A stretch of DNA of 12,673 nt, taken from CAZRIT01 sp964600225 (GTDB lineage: Bacteria > Bacillota > Clostridia > Christensenellales > CAG-138). This document shows, piece by piece, positions 1 through 5,832 of this stretch. The stretch is taken from positions 1 to 12,673 of the forward strand of contig CAZRIT010000059.1 in the NCBI GenBank assembly GCA_964600225.1. Direction: 5' to 3'. The notes under the pieces are model-generated. The model ran no database searches, was not told where the DNA came from, and saw only the letters and a list, made by a program, of their open reading frames with translations. A program made the translations under genes and the position numbers. Every line of letters begins with the position of its first letter. The stretch's first letter is position 1.

Positions 1-281
1 GGCTCTGTCGGCACGGTGATGTCGGCAATCTCTGCCTTGACCGCTTCGATCTGCTCATTGATGCGCTCAATGTAAAGCTGCATGATTTCAAGATAATCAT
101 CGCTGGTCATGCCTGCCGCATACGTGCGGAGCAAATCGTTCGTTTCACAGTAGGCGCATATATACCGCTCGGCATTGGGGTCGGTCTTGTTCTCGCCAAA
201 CACGACCTCTTGCTTGCCGATATGCAGGGAATGGATGATCTCCCAACAGCCTGCCATACGCTTTTCATCGGTGCTTTTCAT
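1..281 (-). CDS. ICE-associated hypothetical protein, partial (C-terminus beyond left edge)
   Basis: An ATG at 281-279 opens a frame with no stop before the window edge, giving at least 93 residues. An AAGGAGG ribosome binding site lies 8 bases upstream, and the stop codon of the preceding gene (296-294) sits inside it (TAAGGAGG), so the two genes are probably translationally coupled. The protein starts MKSTDEKRMAG, has a Cys pair (ICAYC) near residue 42, and ends in a charged helical stretch rich in Glu and Ile. No enzymatic motif is visible. Its first 35 residues resemble the start of the neighbouring 179-residue protein (AG..II...-hydrophobic-G....-hydrophobic-GE/H), so the two may be distant paralogues. 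Function unknown; the context says mobile-element accessory gene. Confidence 0.72.
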   Translation of the reverse strand, partial: MKSTDEKRMAGCWEIIHSLHIGKQEVVFGENKTDPNAERYICAYCETNDLLRTYAAGMTSDDYLEIMQLYIERINEQIEAVKAEIADITVPTE

Positions 282-293
282 GTCGCTGCCTCC

Positions 294-833
294 TTATCGC
301 TCTAATTCATCGCGCTTCTTTGTGCGCTGTGGCTGTCCGTTCTCGTCATAGCTGCGGGGAGTGGCAGCGGGGCAATCCCATCCAAACATACTGCCCGCAA
401 GCATGGCTTCCTCCTGCGCCCGCGTGACGCCCATCTCTTTGTTGAAATGGTCAACGGTCTTGCGGTTGGATACGGGGTCGCTCATTTGATAAATATCTGG
501 GTTGGAATACCCTTTGTGTCCGCGCGCGATTTCGATGATTTCACCGCTTGACGGTTTCAGCGTATAGCAGAATGGCGGTAGAAGCGGGGGCTTATGGGTA
601 CGCAGCGATAAATCCTCAATCTCGCTGCTTATCCTGTCATTATAATCCTCATACGCTTTTTCTTTGGTCGAGATGTAATGCCCCCAAAAGAAATGCGTGG
701 GGTCGGCGGTGCGGTACTGCCATGTGACGTAAGGCGTGGGCGCTGTTTCGCTATGCCCGATAGCAAAGCCCTGTTCGCCAACGGGGAAGCGTTCTATGAT
801 GGTATATCCAGCGTTTTTGAGTTCCTCAGTCAT
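294..833 (-). CDS. ICE-associated conserved hypothetical protein, 179 aa
   Basis: Soluble protein without signal peptide or membrane segment. It begins MTEELKNAGYTIIERFPVG and contains FFWGHY near residue 49, PPLLPPFCYTL near residue 81, and EAMLAGSMFGWDCPAA in the last quarter. From memory this pattern recurs in accessory proteins of gut clostridial ICEs, sometimes as part of larger proteins; no biochemical role is known to me. The frame stays open to 890, but a longer start would have to run through the terminator hairpin at 866-896. An AAGGAG lies 9 bases before the ATG at 833 and only 3 before the ATG at 839, so 833 is preferred. It is followed after 12 bases by the next, coupled gene. 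The product name remains hypothetical, but the frame is well supported. Confidence 0.8.
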   Translation of the reverse strand: MTEELKNAGYTIIERFPVGEQGFAIGHSETAPTPYVTWQYRTADPTHFFWGHYISTKEKAYEDYNDRISSEIEDLSLRTHKPPLLPPFCYTLKPSSGEIIEIARGHKGYSNPDIYQMSDPVSNRKTVDHFNKEMGVTRAQEEAMLAGSMFGWDCPAATPRSYDENGQPQRTKKRDELER

Positions 834-865
834 ATTCATAAGCTCCTTTTCCAGTATTTTTATAT

Positions 866-896
866 AACAAAAGAGCGCATGACCTCTCACGCGCTC
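866..896 (-). terminator. Rho-independent terminator after the DUF6809-like gene
   Basis: On the minus strand GAGCGCGTGA (896-887), tetraloop GAGG (886-883) and TCATGCGCTC (882-873) form a 10-bp stem with a single G-U pair, followed by TTTTGTT. It lies 26 bases after the stop of the gene at 922-1215. The same stem is imperfect on the plus strand (A-C mismatch), which supports minus-strand function. Confidence 0.75.
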
Positions 897-921
897 CTGT
901 GATCTCGTCGTTATGTGGCTA

Positions 922-1215
922 TCAGCCCTTTATCAGTGCTTCCAGCCTGTCCTTATCAAGCCCCGCAACCGCAAGCTGCATACCAAGCTGAAAGCCCTTG
1001 CGGAAAGCGGCTATATCACACTCGTTCCCGTAGCCGTCCTCGTAGTCTTTGAGCTTCTCGAACTCGCCTGTAAGCTCTTTGGGCAGCTTTTCTTTGAACG
1101 CCTTGCGCGCGCTCTCGTACTCCTGCGCTGCCGCACGGTATTCCTCCGATTCAATGTCGATTTCCTCTGCCGGATAAATCTCGCCGTTGTACAGTTCCCG
1201 TAAAACATCACTCAT
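922..1215 (-). CDS. DUF6809-like small protein, 97 aa
   Basis: The start is the ATG at 1215-1213, with AAGGAGG 9 bases upstream; the frame is open to 1296 but the extension has no ribosome binding site and runs into the fic terminator. The protein begins MSDVLRELYNGEIYPAEE, continues with a long Glu/Lys/Ala-rich helical stretch (about residues 25-65), and ends with AAFRKGFQLGMQLAVAGL. A short LYNGEIYPAE head and a GF.LG tail flanking a helical centre match what I recall of the DUF6809 family, common on clostridial mobile elements and in prophages. No function is known for the family. It has its own terminator (866-896). Confidence 0.75.
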   Translation of the reverse strand: MSDVLRELYNGEIYPAEEIDIESEEYRAAAQEYESARKAFKEKLPKELTGEFEKLKDYEDGYGNECDIAAFRKGFQLGMQLAVAGLDKDRLEALIKG

Positions 1216-1284
1216 GGTAAAAGACCTCCTTTTGCTAAAAGGTAGCACAATTCTTCGTATATTTGTAGTGTGCCACAAGGAGGC

Positions 1285-1316
1285 ATAAAAAAACACGCAG
1301 GGTATTTCTGCGTGTT
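1285..1316 (-). terminator. Rho-independent terminator after fic
   Basis: On the minus strand AACACGCAG (1316-1308), loop AAATACC, CTGCGTGTT (1300-1292), then a run of seven T residues overlapping the end of the stem. The 9-bp stem is perfect. It lies about 30 bases after the fic stop codon and closes the vbhA-fic unit. Confidence 0.88.
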
Positions 1317-1345
1317 GAAGAATCCGCTGTGCGGTGCATGACGGA

Positions 1346-1945
1346 TTATGCTAATTTGTTCGTTATCCGCATGAAAAGAGCATTTATCTTTTCATAATTT
1401 CGATTAAAGGATTGATAGCTTGCCTCAATCATTTCATCAGCGGTAACTGTGGAAAAATCAACCTCATATCCGGCTCGGTAGGCCAATATCTCAATAAACA
1501 TACGCTGTGTTCTGCCGTTTCCCTCTCTGAAAGGGTGAATGGCATTCAATTCTGAAAGATAGAAAGCCAGTCTTTCAGCTATCGGCTGCGATATGTTTAT
1601 AAGGTAGTCCTCTTTTGCAAGACGCGCAAACAGTTCATTTGCCTGCTCATTGATATACTGAAATAAGCAAAACTGCGTTCCCTTTGAAATGTTGACCGTC
1701 CGCGTTTTGCCCGCCCAATCGTATATGTCTTGAAAAATATGATAATGAAGCCGTCTAAAATAGGGAAAATCGAGGCTTCCTTCGGGGTGAGCCTGTTTCA
1801 ACTCTAACAATCTGAGTGCGGTAATATTTCTTTCCGCTTCCTGTAAATCAACAGCGTTGCGAATATTCAGCTTGTTTTTCAGAACATTAGAGGATGGGTA
1901 GCAGTATGTTTTATCGTATTCGTAATCATAGGAATAGTCCGGCAA
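1346..1945 (-). CDS. fic: Fic-domain AMP transferase toxin (VbhT-like, class I)
   Basis: Fic enzymes transfer AMP from ATP to hydroxyl groups of target proteins; VbhT-type toxins modify DNA gyrase and topoisomerase IV. The complete active-site loop is present at residues 137-148: HPFREGNGRTQR, with catalytic His137, the acidic metal-binding Glu141 and the GNGR anion cradle. The hairpin flap region with RTVNISKG lies at 82-89. Length (199 aa) fits a single-domain class I Fic protein. The start is a TTG at 1945-1943 with AGGTGA just upstream; no ATG exists before the conserved YPSSNVLKNKL segment, so TTG is the best choice. The gene starts 8 bases after the stop of a VbhA-like antitoxin, the classic toxin-antitoxin arrangement. 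It is more AT-rich than its neighbours and has its own promoter and terminator, so it looks like a discrete stability or defence module inside the ICE. The target protein here is not known. Confidence 0.93.
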   Translation of the reverse strand: MPDYSYDYEYDKTYCYPSSNVLKNKLNIRNAVDLQEAERNITALRLLELKQAHPEGSLDFPYFRRLHYHIFQDIYDWAGKTRTVNISKGTQFCLFQYINEQANELFARLAKEDYLINISQPIAERLAFYLSELNAIHPFREGNGRTQRMFIEILAYRAGYEVDFSTVTADEMIEASYQSFNRNYEKINALFMRITNKLA

Positions 1946-1953
1946 GTAATCAC

Positions 1954-2118
1954 CTACTTCACGGTGTATTTCTTCACAAGCTCTTTAATCTCCACGGAGG
2001 AGGATTTCTTTCCCGCAGCACATTCCTGCACAAGCGTAAGCTCCTTGCGGTCAAGGCGCATACCCTCAATCGCCATTGTTCCAGCAATCTGCTTTGTCAG
2101 TTTTTCAGCTTTCGTCAC
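1954..2118 (-). CDS. VbhA-like antitoxin of Fic, 54 aa
   Basis: A 54-residue frame starting with GTG (2118-2116), preceded by GAGGTG at 7 bases. It reads VTKAEKLTKQIAGTMAIEGM and continues to ...KELVKKYTVK. TMAIEG near residues 14-19 matches the class I inhibitory motif (S/T)xxxE(G/N), whose Glu pushes ATP into a non-productive pose in the Fic active site. The downstream half, with a GK segment followed by a short helix ending in KKYT, has the layout of VbhA antitoxins. Stop-to-start spacing to fic is 8 bases, so the two are cotranscribed and the antitoxin is made first. The gene is small enough to be missed by default gene callers. Confidence 0.88.
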   Translation of the reverse strand: MTKAEKLTKQIAGTMAIEGMRLDRKELTLVQECAAGKKSSSVEIKELVKKYTVK

Positions 2119-2146
2119 AGCTTATCACCTCGCAAAATCTATTATT

Positions 2147-2174
2147 ATTATATCATATCCACAGTCAAAGTAAA
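2147..2174 (-). promoter_or_regulatory. Extended -10 promoter of vbhA-fic
   Basis: On the minus strand TTTACT (2174-2169), 16-base spacer, TATAAT (2152-2147), with an extended -10 TG at 2155-2154 (TGATATAAT). The start codon of the antitoxin is 29 bases after the -10. The -10 is perfect and the -35 matches four of six consensus bases. Confidence 0.6.
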
Positions 2175-2188
2175 CTGACAATCATAGA

Positions 2189-2213
2189 CGAGAGGGCATT
2201 TTCAGCCCTCCCG
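2189..2213 (-). terminator. Stem-loop after the 29-aa ORF, probable weak terminator
   Basis: On the minus strand CGGGAGGGC, loop TGAAAAT, GCCCTCTCG: a 9-bp stem with one G-U pair, 12 bases after the stop of the small ORF. The downstream sequence is only partly T-rich, so termination may be incomplete. It separates the surface-protein unit from the vbhA-fic promoter. Confidence 0.5.
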
Positions 2214-2225
2214 CATGACATTTTG

Positions 2226-2315
2226 CTATTTCTTTTTCCTGCGCACATACAAAAACACTGCGCCGCCGACAATGACGAGGCACAGTACGATTGCCAAGAT
2301 AGCCTTTAGCTCCAT
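2226..2315 (-). CDS. 29-aa single-span membrane peptide
   Basis: The ATG at 2315-2313 follows GGAGGG with 7 bases between, and the stop of the upstream surface-protein gene (2321-2319) lies in that gap. The peptide starts MELKAIL, is followed by a hydrophobic stretch of about 18 residues (LAIVLCLVIVGGAVFLYV), and ends in RRKKK. This is one membrane helix with a strongly basic, probably cytoplasmic, C-terminus. I recall similar tiny ORFs next to SpaA-like genes in clostridial ICEs. It has no known function; an accessory to surface-protein or conjugation-machinery assembly is only a guess. The good ribosome binding site and tight coupling argue that it is translated. Confidence 0.65.
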   Translation of the reverse strand: MELKAILAIVLCLVIVGGAVFLYVRRKKK

Positions 2316-2318
2316 TGA

Positions 2319-3245
2319 TTAGCCCTCCGATCCTTTCATGTTTCTTTTGCGCCCGAGCCGCTGAAAGCGGCGACAAAGTGCCCTTGGGGTGCGCTTGATG
2401 ATGAAGAACACCGCGCCGCCGAGCAGCAGCACCGCGCCTGCGATCATGGCGGGAAGCTCCCACCAGTCGTTATCCAGTCCGAGCTTGACGCTCCTGTTGT
2501 TCGGCACTTTGATTTCGATAGGCTTTACCGCCGAGCTTTCCTTTGTGATTTCCGCTTTTCGGGCAGTCACGGGGAAGTAGCCCGTCGGTACAACGGATTC
2601 CTCGATCCATATCGCGCCCATAGGCAAGCCGAGAATGACGACCTCGCCGTTCTTATCCACCATCAAGTCCATGACCGTGCCTTTTTCATCGAAGAAATAC
2701 TTGCCGTCAGCCTGTTTGGTAAAGGTCAGCGTTTCAAAGCCCAAGCCGTCCTTGACCTTGATGCTGAAGCCCGCGCCCGTGAGGGGCTTATTGGTTTTTG
2801 CGTCGAGCTTGATAATCTTGATTCCTGTTGGACAGTTGTTCACTGTCACCTTGCAGGGAGTCGCCTCGCTGTGCTTGTCGGTAAGCTCGCTCTCGGTTGT
2901 GCCATCCGCAATGTAGCCGACAGGCACGGTTTCAACGAGCTTGTACTTGCCCGCTTTGAGATACTTGAACACCGCCTTGCCGTTTGCGTCGGTTATAAAA
3001 GTCTCCGTGCCATCCTCGGCGGGGATGCGATAACCGCCCTCGGTGAGCTTGGTTTTGATGACCTTGCCCTCGCTGTCCTGCAAAGTAAACGTGATGCCCG
3101 CCATTGGCGCGCCCGTATAAGTGTTCATCTTGGTGATTTCAAGCGAGATGGGGTCATTCGCAAACTCGGTATCGCCCGTGACCTTGCCGTAAGGCTGTGG
3201 TTGATTGAGGATGAAAGATTCATTGGAGAGATCGCAATTCGGCAC
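2319..3245 (-). CDS. SpaA/Cna-B-type surface protein of the ICE, N-terminally truncated
   Basis: The C-terminal part of a cell-surface adhesin or pilin-like protein. Two Cna-B (prealbumin-like) domains are visible at about residues 33-137 and 142-250. Each has the three residues expected for an intramolecular Lys-Asn isopeptide bond: K39, E105 and N136 or N137 in the first; K146, E215 or E216 and N249 or N250 in the second. A hydrophobic segment at about 264-284 followed by a very basic tail (KRTPRALCRRFQRLGRKR) anchors it in the membrane; there is no LPxTG sortase motif. The frame can be read back from the GTG at 3245 to a TGA at 3305-3303 through ...LKKRRRELVPN, but there is no convincing start, signal peptide or ribosome binding site. 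Full-length relatives are much longer, so the 5' part was removed at the junction with the McrB-like gene. Probably not expressed as a functional surface protein. Confidence 0.8.
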   Translation of the reverse strand: MPNCDLSNESFILNQPQPYGKVTGDTEFANDPISLEITKMNTYTGAPMAGITFTLQDSEGKVIKTKLTEGGYRIPAEDGTETFITDANGKAVFKYLKAGKYKLVETVPVGYIADGTTESELTDKHSEATPCKVTVNNCPTGIKIIKLDAKTNKPLTGAGFSIKVKDGLGFETLTFTKQADGKYFFDEKGTVMDLMVDKNGEVVILGLPMGAIWIEESVVPTGYFPVTARKAEITKESSAVKPIEIKVPNNRSVKLGLDNDWWELPAMIAGAVLLLGGAVFFIIKRTPRALCRRFQRLGRKRNMKGSEG

Positions 3246-3330
3246 AAGCTCACGCCGACGCTTCTTCAGTTTGCAGGCAACATAGCTTATGAAATCCGTT
3301 GGTCAGGATGTCAAAAAGGTTACGGCACGC
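3246..3330. other. Recombination or deletion junction between ICE fragment and McrB-like gene
   Basis: A McrB-like ATPase frame running from the right stops at 3320 in mid-domain, and a surface-protein frame continues leftwards from here without its N-terminus. Both genes lie on the minus strand in different reading frames. The segment contains no complete gene, and I saw no clear inverted terminal repeat. The breakpoint should lie between about 3255 (surface-protein similarity still plausible) and 3330 (McrB similarity still plausible). Confidence 0.65.
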
Positions 3331-4558
3331 AAATGGTTTTCAACACGCCATCCGTTACGCGAAAGCCAATGACGTCCGCCGAGGGCAATGGGCGAATACC
3401 CTGCACAAACTCCTCGTAACCGTAGCTCTGGTGAAAGGTGGTAAACGCGATCAGGCCTTTCTCAAAATAGCGATTATACCGTTTCATCAAGGCCCTGCGC
3501 TGTTCAGCGGTTTGGGGAACAAGATCGATAGGTCGCTTTTCGATGATGGCAACTGCAATCTCCGCCGTTGCATACGTTTTCCCTGTGCCGGGCGCACCGT
3601 AGAGTATTTGGTTCAGGGGCCACAGCGGGTTTGTACGCGGCGCGCGCTTGACCATAACGCCGCCTTCCGCCACCGCATCGGGCACATCCGTTTCCGACGA
3701 TGCGGCCGCATCATTGGCCTCCCTGCTGCTGCCAATGTAGTAATCGAGCCAGTCTTGTTTATCCAGCGCCTCAAAATACGTCGGCGGATTGGTCAGCACA
3801 TCATCCAGAAGCGGCGCAGACTCCGCATGCAACCGCCTGTACCCGTCTGCATCCAAGTTCTGCGCAATCACCAGGCCGCCCCAGCCCGCAAACGAAAACC
3901 ATGGTAAAATCCTTGCCCCGGGCTGATCGGTAGTCACGCGTTCGCCAAGCACGCTGTCCAGCAGCCCCGCCTCCACGTTGGCATAATTTCCGTAACGCGC
4001 TCTTGCTTCTTTGATGATACCGATCGCCTCATCCAGTTCTGACATGTGCATGATATGGAGTATGACGCGGTTCATCTCCTCAAAATTGATTTTGTTATCC
4101 AATGCGCGCATAGCCTGCCATATGCATACGCATGGCAGCACATCACAGCTTTTTGGCAGATTCGGCGCATCCACGGGATTGCGTAGTTGGTAGCGTGACA
4201 GGATTTCGATTGCGGTTTTACGCAGTTGATCAAGCGCCTTCTGAGCTGCCACGCCCAACTCGGTATCCAGGCGGGAAAGCTGCCTGCCCAACCCCGACAG
4301 GCGGATTTTTTCGTCCTGTCGGTAGATCAAACCAAGCTTTTCGTACATTTTGCGGAAGGTCCGAATGCGCGAATTGGCAACAGCGAGGTTCCCGACGCTT
4401 CTTTGCTCATCGTAATCGTTCCAGCCAAGTCCGTCCATCTTGCAAAAAGCGGCCAGGTGCTCGCGGAACGAAACGTCGACGCGCACCTCGACCTTGGGAA
4501 ACTCCGTCATGTCACGCATGCCCATCGGCCATGAAAACTGTTGATTCATCCTCCGCAC
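3320..4558 (-). CDS. McrB-like AAA ATPase of a restriction system, C-terminally truncated
   Basis: McrB proteins combine an N-terminal recognition region with a GTP-hydrolysing AAA+ motor that drives the McrC nuclease against modified DNA (type IV restriction). The C-terminal part starts NQILYGAPGTGKTYAT, with Walker A at residues 321-328, then FTTFHQSYGYEEFVQGIRP at 372-390, the hallmark of McrB-type AAA domains. The reading ends at residue 412 (...DGVLKTICVP), before the Walker B, sensor and arginine-finger regions, and no McrC follows, so nucleotide hydrolysis and restriction are presumably lost. Residues 1-300 form a soluble alpha-helical region with GERVTTDQP..RI.PWFSFAGWGG near 205-228, whose role I do not know. 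Start uncertain: GTG 4558 or ATG 4549; GGAGG directly abuts the ATG, too close for ideal use. It lies 32 bases downstream of the AraC gene on the same strand. Confidence 0.8.
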   Translation of the reverse strand: MRRMNQQFSWPMGMRDMTEFPKVEVRVDVSFREHLAAFCKMDGLGWNDYDEQRSVGNLAVANSRIRTFRKMYEKLGLIYRQDEKIRLSGLGRQLSRLDTELGVAAQKALDQLRKTAIEILSRYQLRNPVDAPNLPKSCDVLPCVCIWQAMRALDNKINFEEMNRVILHIMHMSELDEAIGIIKEARARYGNYANVEAGLLDSVLGERVTTDQPGARILPWFSFAGWGGLVIAQNLDADGYRRLHAESAPLLDDVLTNPPTYFEALDKQDWLDYYIGSSREANDAAASSETDVPDAVAEGGVMVKRAPRTNPLWPLNQILYGAPGTGKTYATAEIAVAIIEKRPIDLVPQTAEQRRALMKRYNRYFEKGLIAFTTFHQSYGYEEFVQGIRPLPSADVIGFRVTDGVLKTICVP

Positions 4559-4590
4559 CTCACAATCACTTTTGACTCAATCTGTTCGTT

Positions 4591-5679
4591 TTATCTGTAC
4601 ATGGCGCGATACTGCTTGGGCGTCATGCCATGCTTGCGCCGAAACAATGCGTAAAAGTGGCTTTGATTATCCAGGCCCAGTTCATGCACAATCCGATGGA
4701 TATCCTTATCCGTATGGCGCAGCGCGTACTCGGCCTTTCGGATCAAAACCTGCTGCATGTAGTTGACCAGGCTCATACCGCTGTTCTTTTTGACGACGCG
4801 GTTGATATAGTCCGCGCTGTAGTTGAACTGCTCCGATAGCTGCGCGCGCGTGGGCTTGCCGTGAAATTCCTCGATATAGCGTGCAATCCTGTTGAACAGA
4901 AAAACGTCCGATTTGGTATCCAGCACCACATGGTCGCAGCGATAGTATTCGGGAAAATCCAGAAAGTGCGCAATCAGGCGCACCAGCAGCGCGTTGACCA
5001 TCAGCCGCTGCCCCGGCTGCTTGACCGTAAGCTCCGACAAGAGCTGCCCGATCACCGATTGGAGCGAGATACGATGCTGCGATTGTGTATTGACAGGCGT
5101 AAACAGCAGATAGTCCTGCAAAGAAGCGGCGCTCCCATCCAGGTTGTCCATGACGAACGCGTACAGAATGCGCGCTTTTCGTTTGATACTGTTGTTATCG
5201 CACAGCTCGCGCACATATTCATCCGAAAAGCACAGGTAGATCAGCGTGCAATCGCCCGCCAACACCTCGCTGTGACGAACGTTTTTGTTCAACAGGCACG
5301 CGTGCCCCGCGGCAAACCGATACGTCTCCCGATCAATCTGCTGTCCGACCTCTCCGTCCATGACATACATCATTTCGTAATAGCCATGCCTGTGCATCGG
5401 AATGACCGATTCGTTTTCTGCCTTGATCTCGCTTTGCAACGTGCGGTATCCGCCAAACCCAAGTCCCGTCTGCGTCAGCACGGCCCCGTCCGGTCCAACG
5501 CGGCGGGTAATCATATTCACAAAAAACGGCGCCTGTACCGCGCAGGTCCATTGTCCGTCGGCGCCCGTCGTCATGGCAAAACGGCTGCTCGCGGCAGGAA
5601 ATGCATAGCCCGCGCCCCGCTCGCGCGAAGGGGGCGTGCAATGCATTTCGTTCGGTTTGCCAAAGAAAACGGAGGACAT
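4591..5679 (-). CDS. AraC-family transcriptional regulator, probably of the rhamnose-type locus
   Basis: A 362-residue regulator. The N-terminal half carries a cupin-like sensing domain, with PMHRHGYYEMMYVMDGE at 94-110 and the second cupin motif around 121-137 (RFAAGHACLLN...RHSE). The C-terminal 100 residues hold the two helix-turn-helix AraC DNA-binding domain, including FHGKPTRAQLSEQFNYSADY at about 272-291 and the signature ending HFYALFRRKHGMTPKQYRAM. Starts at ATG 5679, with AGGA 10 bases upstream. The gene is divergent from the rhamnulokinase-aldolase fusion across 153 bases with overlapping divergent promoters, the usual layout for an activator responding to the sugar its target degrades. 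L-rhamnose or a related deoxysugar as effector is inferred from the neighbour only. Confidence 0.88.
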   Translation of the reverse strand: MSSVFFGKPNEMHCTPPSRERGAGYAFPAASSRFAMTTGADGQWTCAVQAPFFVNMITRRVGPDGAVLTQTGLGFGGYRTLQSEIKAENESVIPMHRHGYYEMMYVMDGEVGQQIDRETYRFAAGHACLLNKNVRHSEVLAGDCTLIYLCFSDEYVRELCDNNSIKRKARILYAFVMDNLDGSAASLQDYLLFTPVNTQSQHRISLQSVIGQLLSELTVKQPGQRLMVNALLVRLIAHFLDFPEYYRCDHVVLDTKSDVFLFNRIARYIEEFHGKPTRAQLSEQFNYSADYINRVVKKNSGMSLVNYMQQVLIRKAEYALRHTDKDIHRIVHELGLDNQSHFYALFRRKHGMTPKQYRAMYR

Positions 5680-5742
5680 GGCTTTTTTCCTGCCTTAAGT
5701 CTGTTTTGGTCATGTTTTTTTCCGAAAAATCGGATGCGGATG

Positions 5743-5771
5743 CTGAAACGGGCAAGTTTATGGCATATAAT
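5743..5771 (+). promoter_or_regulatory. Promoter of the rhamnulokinase-aldolase fusion gene
   Basis: CTGAAA (5743-5748), 17-base spacer, TATAAT (5766-5771). The perfect -10 with a poor -35 (four of six) is what an activator-dependent promoter looks like. An inverted repeat CCGA-AAAA-TCGG (about 5722-5733) lies just upstream of the -35 and could be part of an operator. Confidence 0.5.
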
Positions 5772-5779
5772 TAAATGTA

Positions 5780-5807
5780 ATCATAACATATTTGGCACGT
5801 TTGACAA
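5780..5807 (-). promoter_or_regulatory. Promoter of the AraC-family regulator
   Basis: On the minus strand TTGTCA (5807-5802), 16-base spacer, TATGAT (5785-5780); each box matches five of six consensus bases. It leaves a leader of about 95 bases before the AraC start at 5679 and lies back to back with the promoter of the fusion gene. Confidence 0.5.
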
Positions 5808-5832
5808 GGGACACATCGGAAAGGAGCTTACC

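Noticed and set aside
1216..1284. A promoter for the DUF6809-like gene between TTGTGG and TATACG on the minus strand
   Set aside because: Spacing is only 11 bases and the boxes are poor; no convincing promoter was found there.
2182..2463. A 93-residue minus-strand frame overlapping the surface-protein tail
   Set aside because: It runs through the end of the surface-protein gene and the 29-aa ORF in another frame, is Arg-rich, and has no motif.
3246..3330. A transposon end or attachment site at the ICE/McrB junction
   Set aside because: No inverted repeat, integrase gene or duplicated target sequence could be seen in the window.
3320..4558. A functional new defence system built on the McrB-like protein next to an ICE protein
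   Set aside because: The AAA domain stops before Walker B and the arginine fingers, no McrC partner is present, and the neighbour is itself a fragment; decay is the simpler reading.
4861..5832. A 1296-residue reading of the plus frame, starting 972 bases before the kinase
   Set aside because: The extra 324 codons are antisense to the AraC gene, have basic low-complexity composition, and the RhaB start MQYYLAVDIGATSG with a good AAGGAG lies at 5833.
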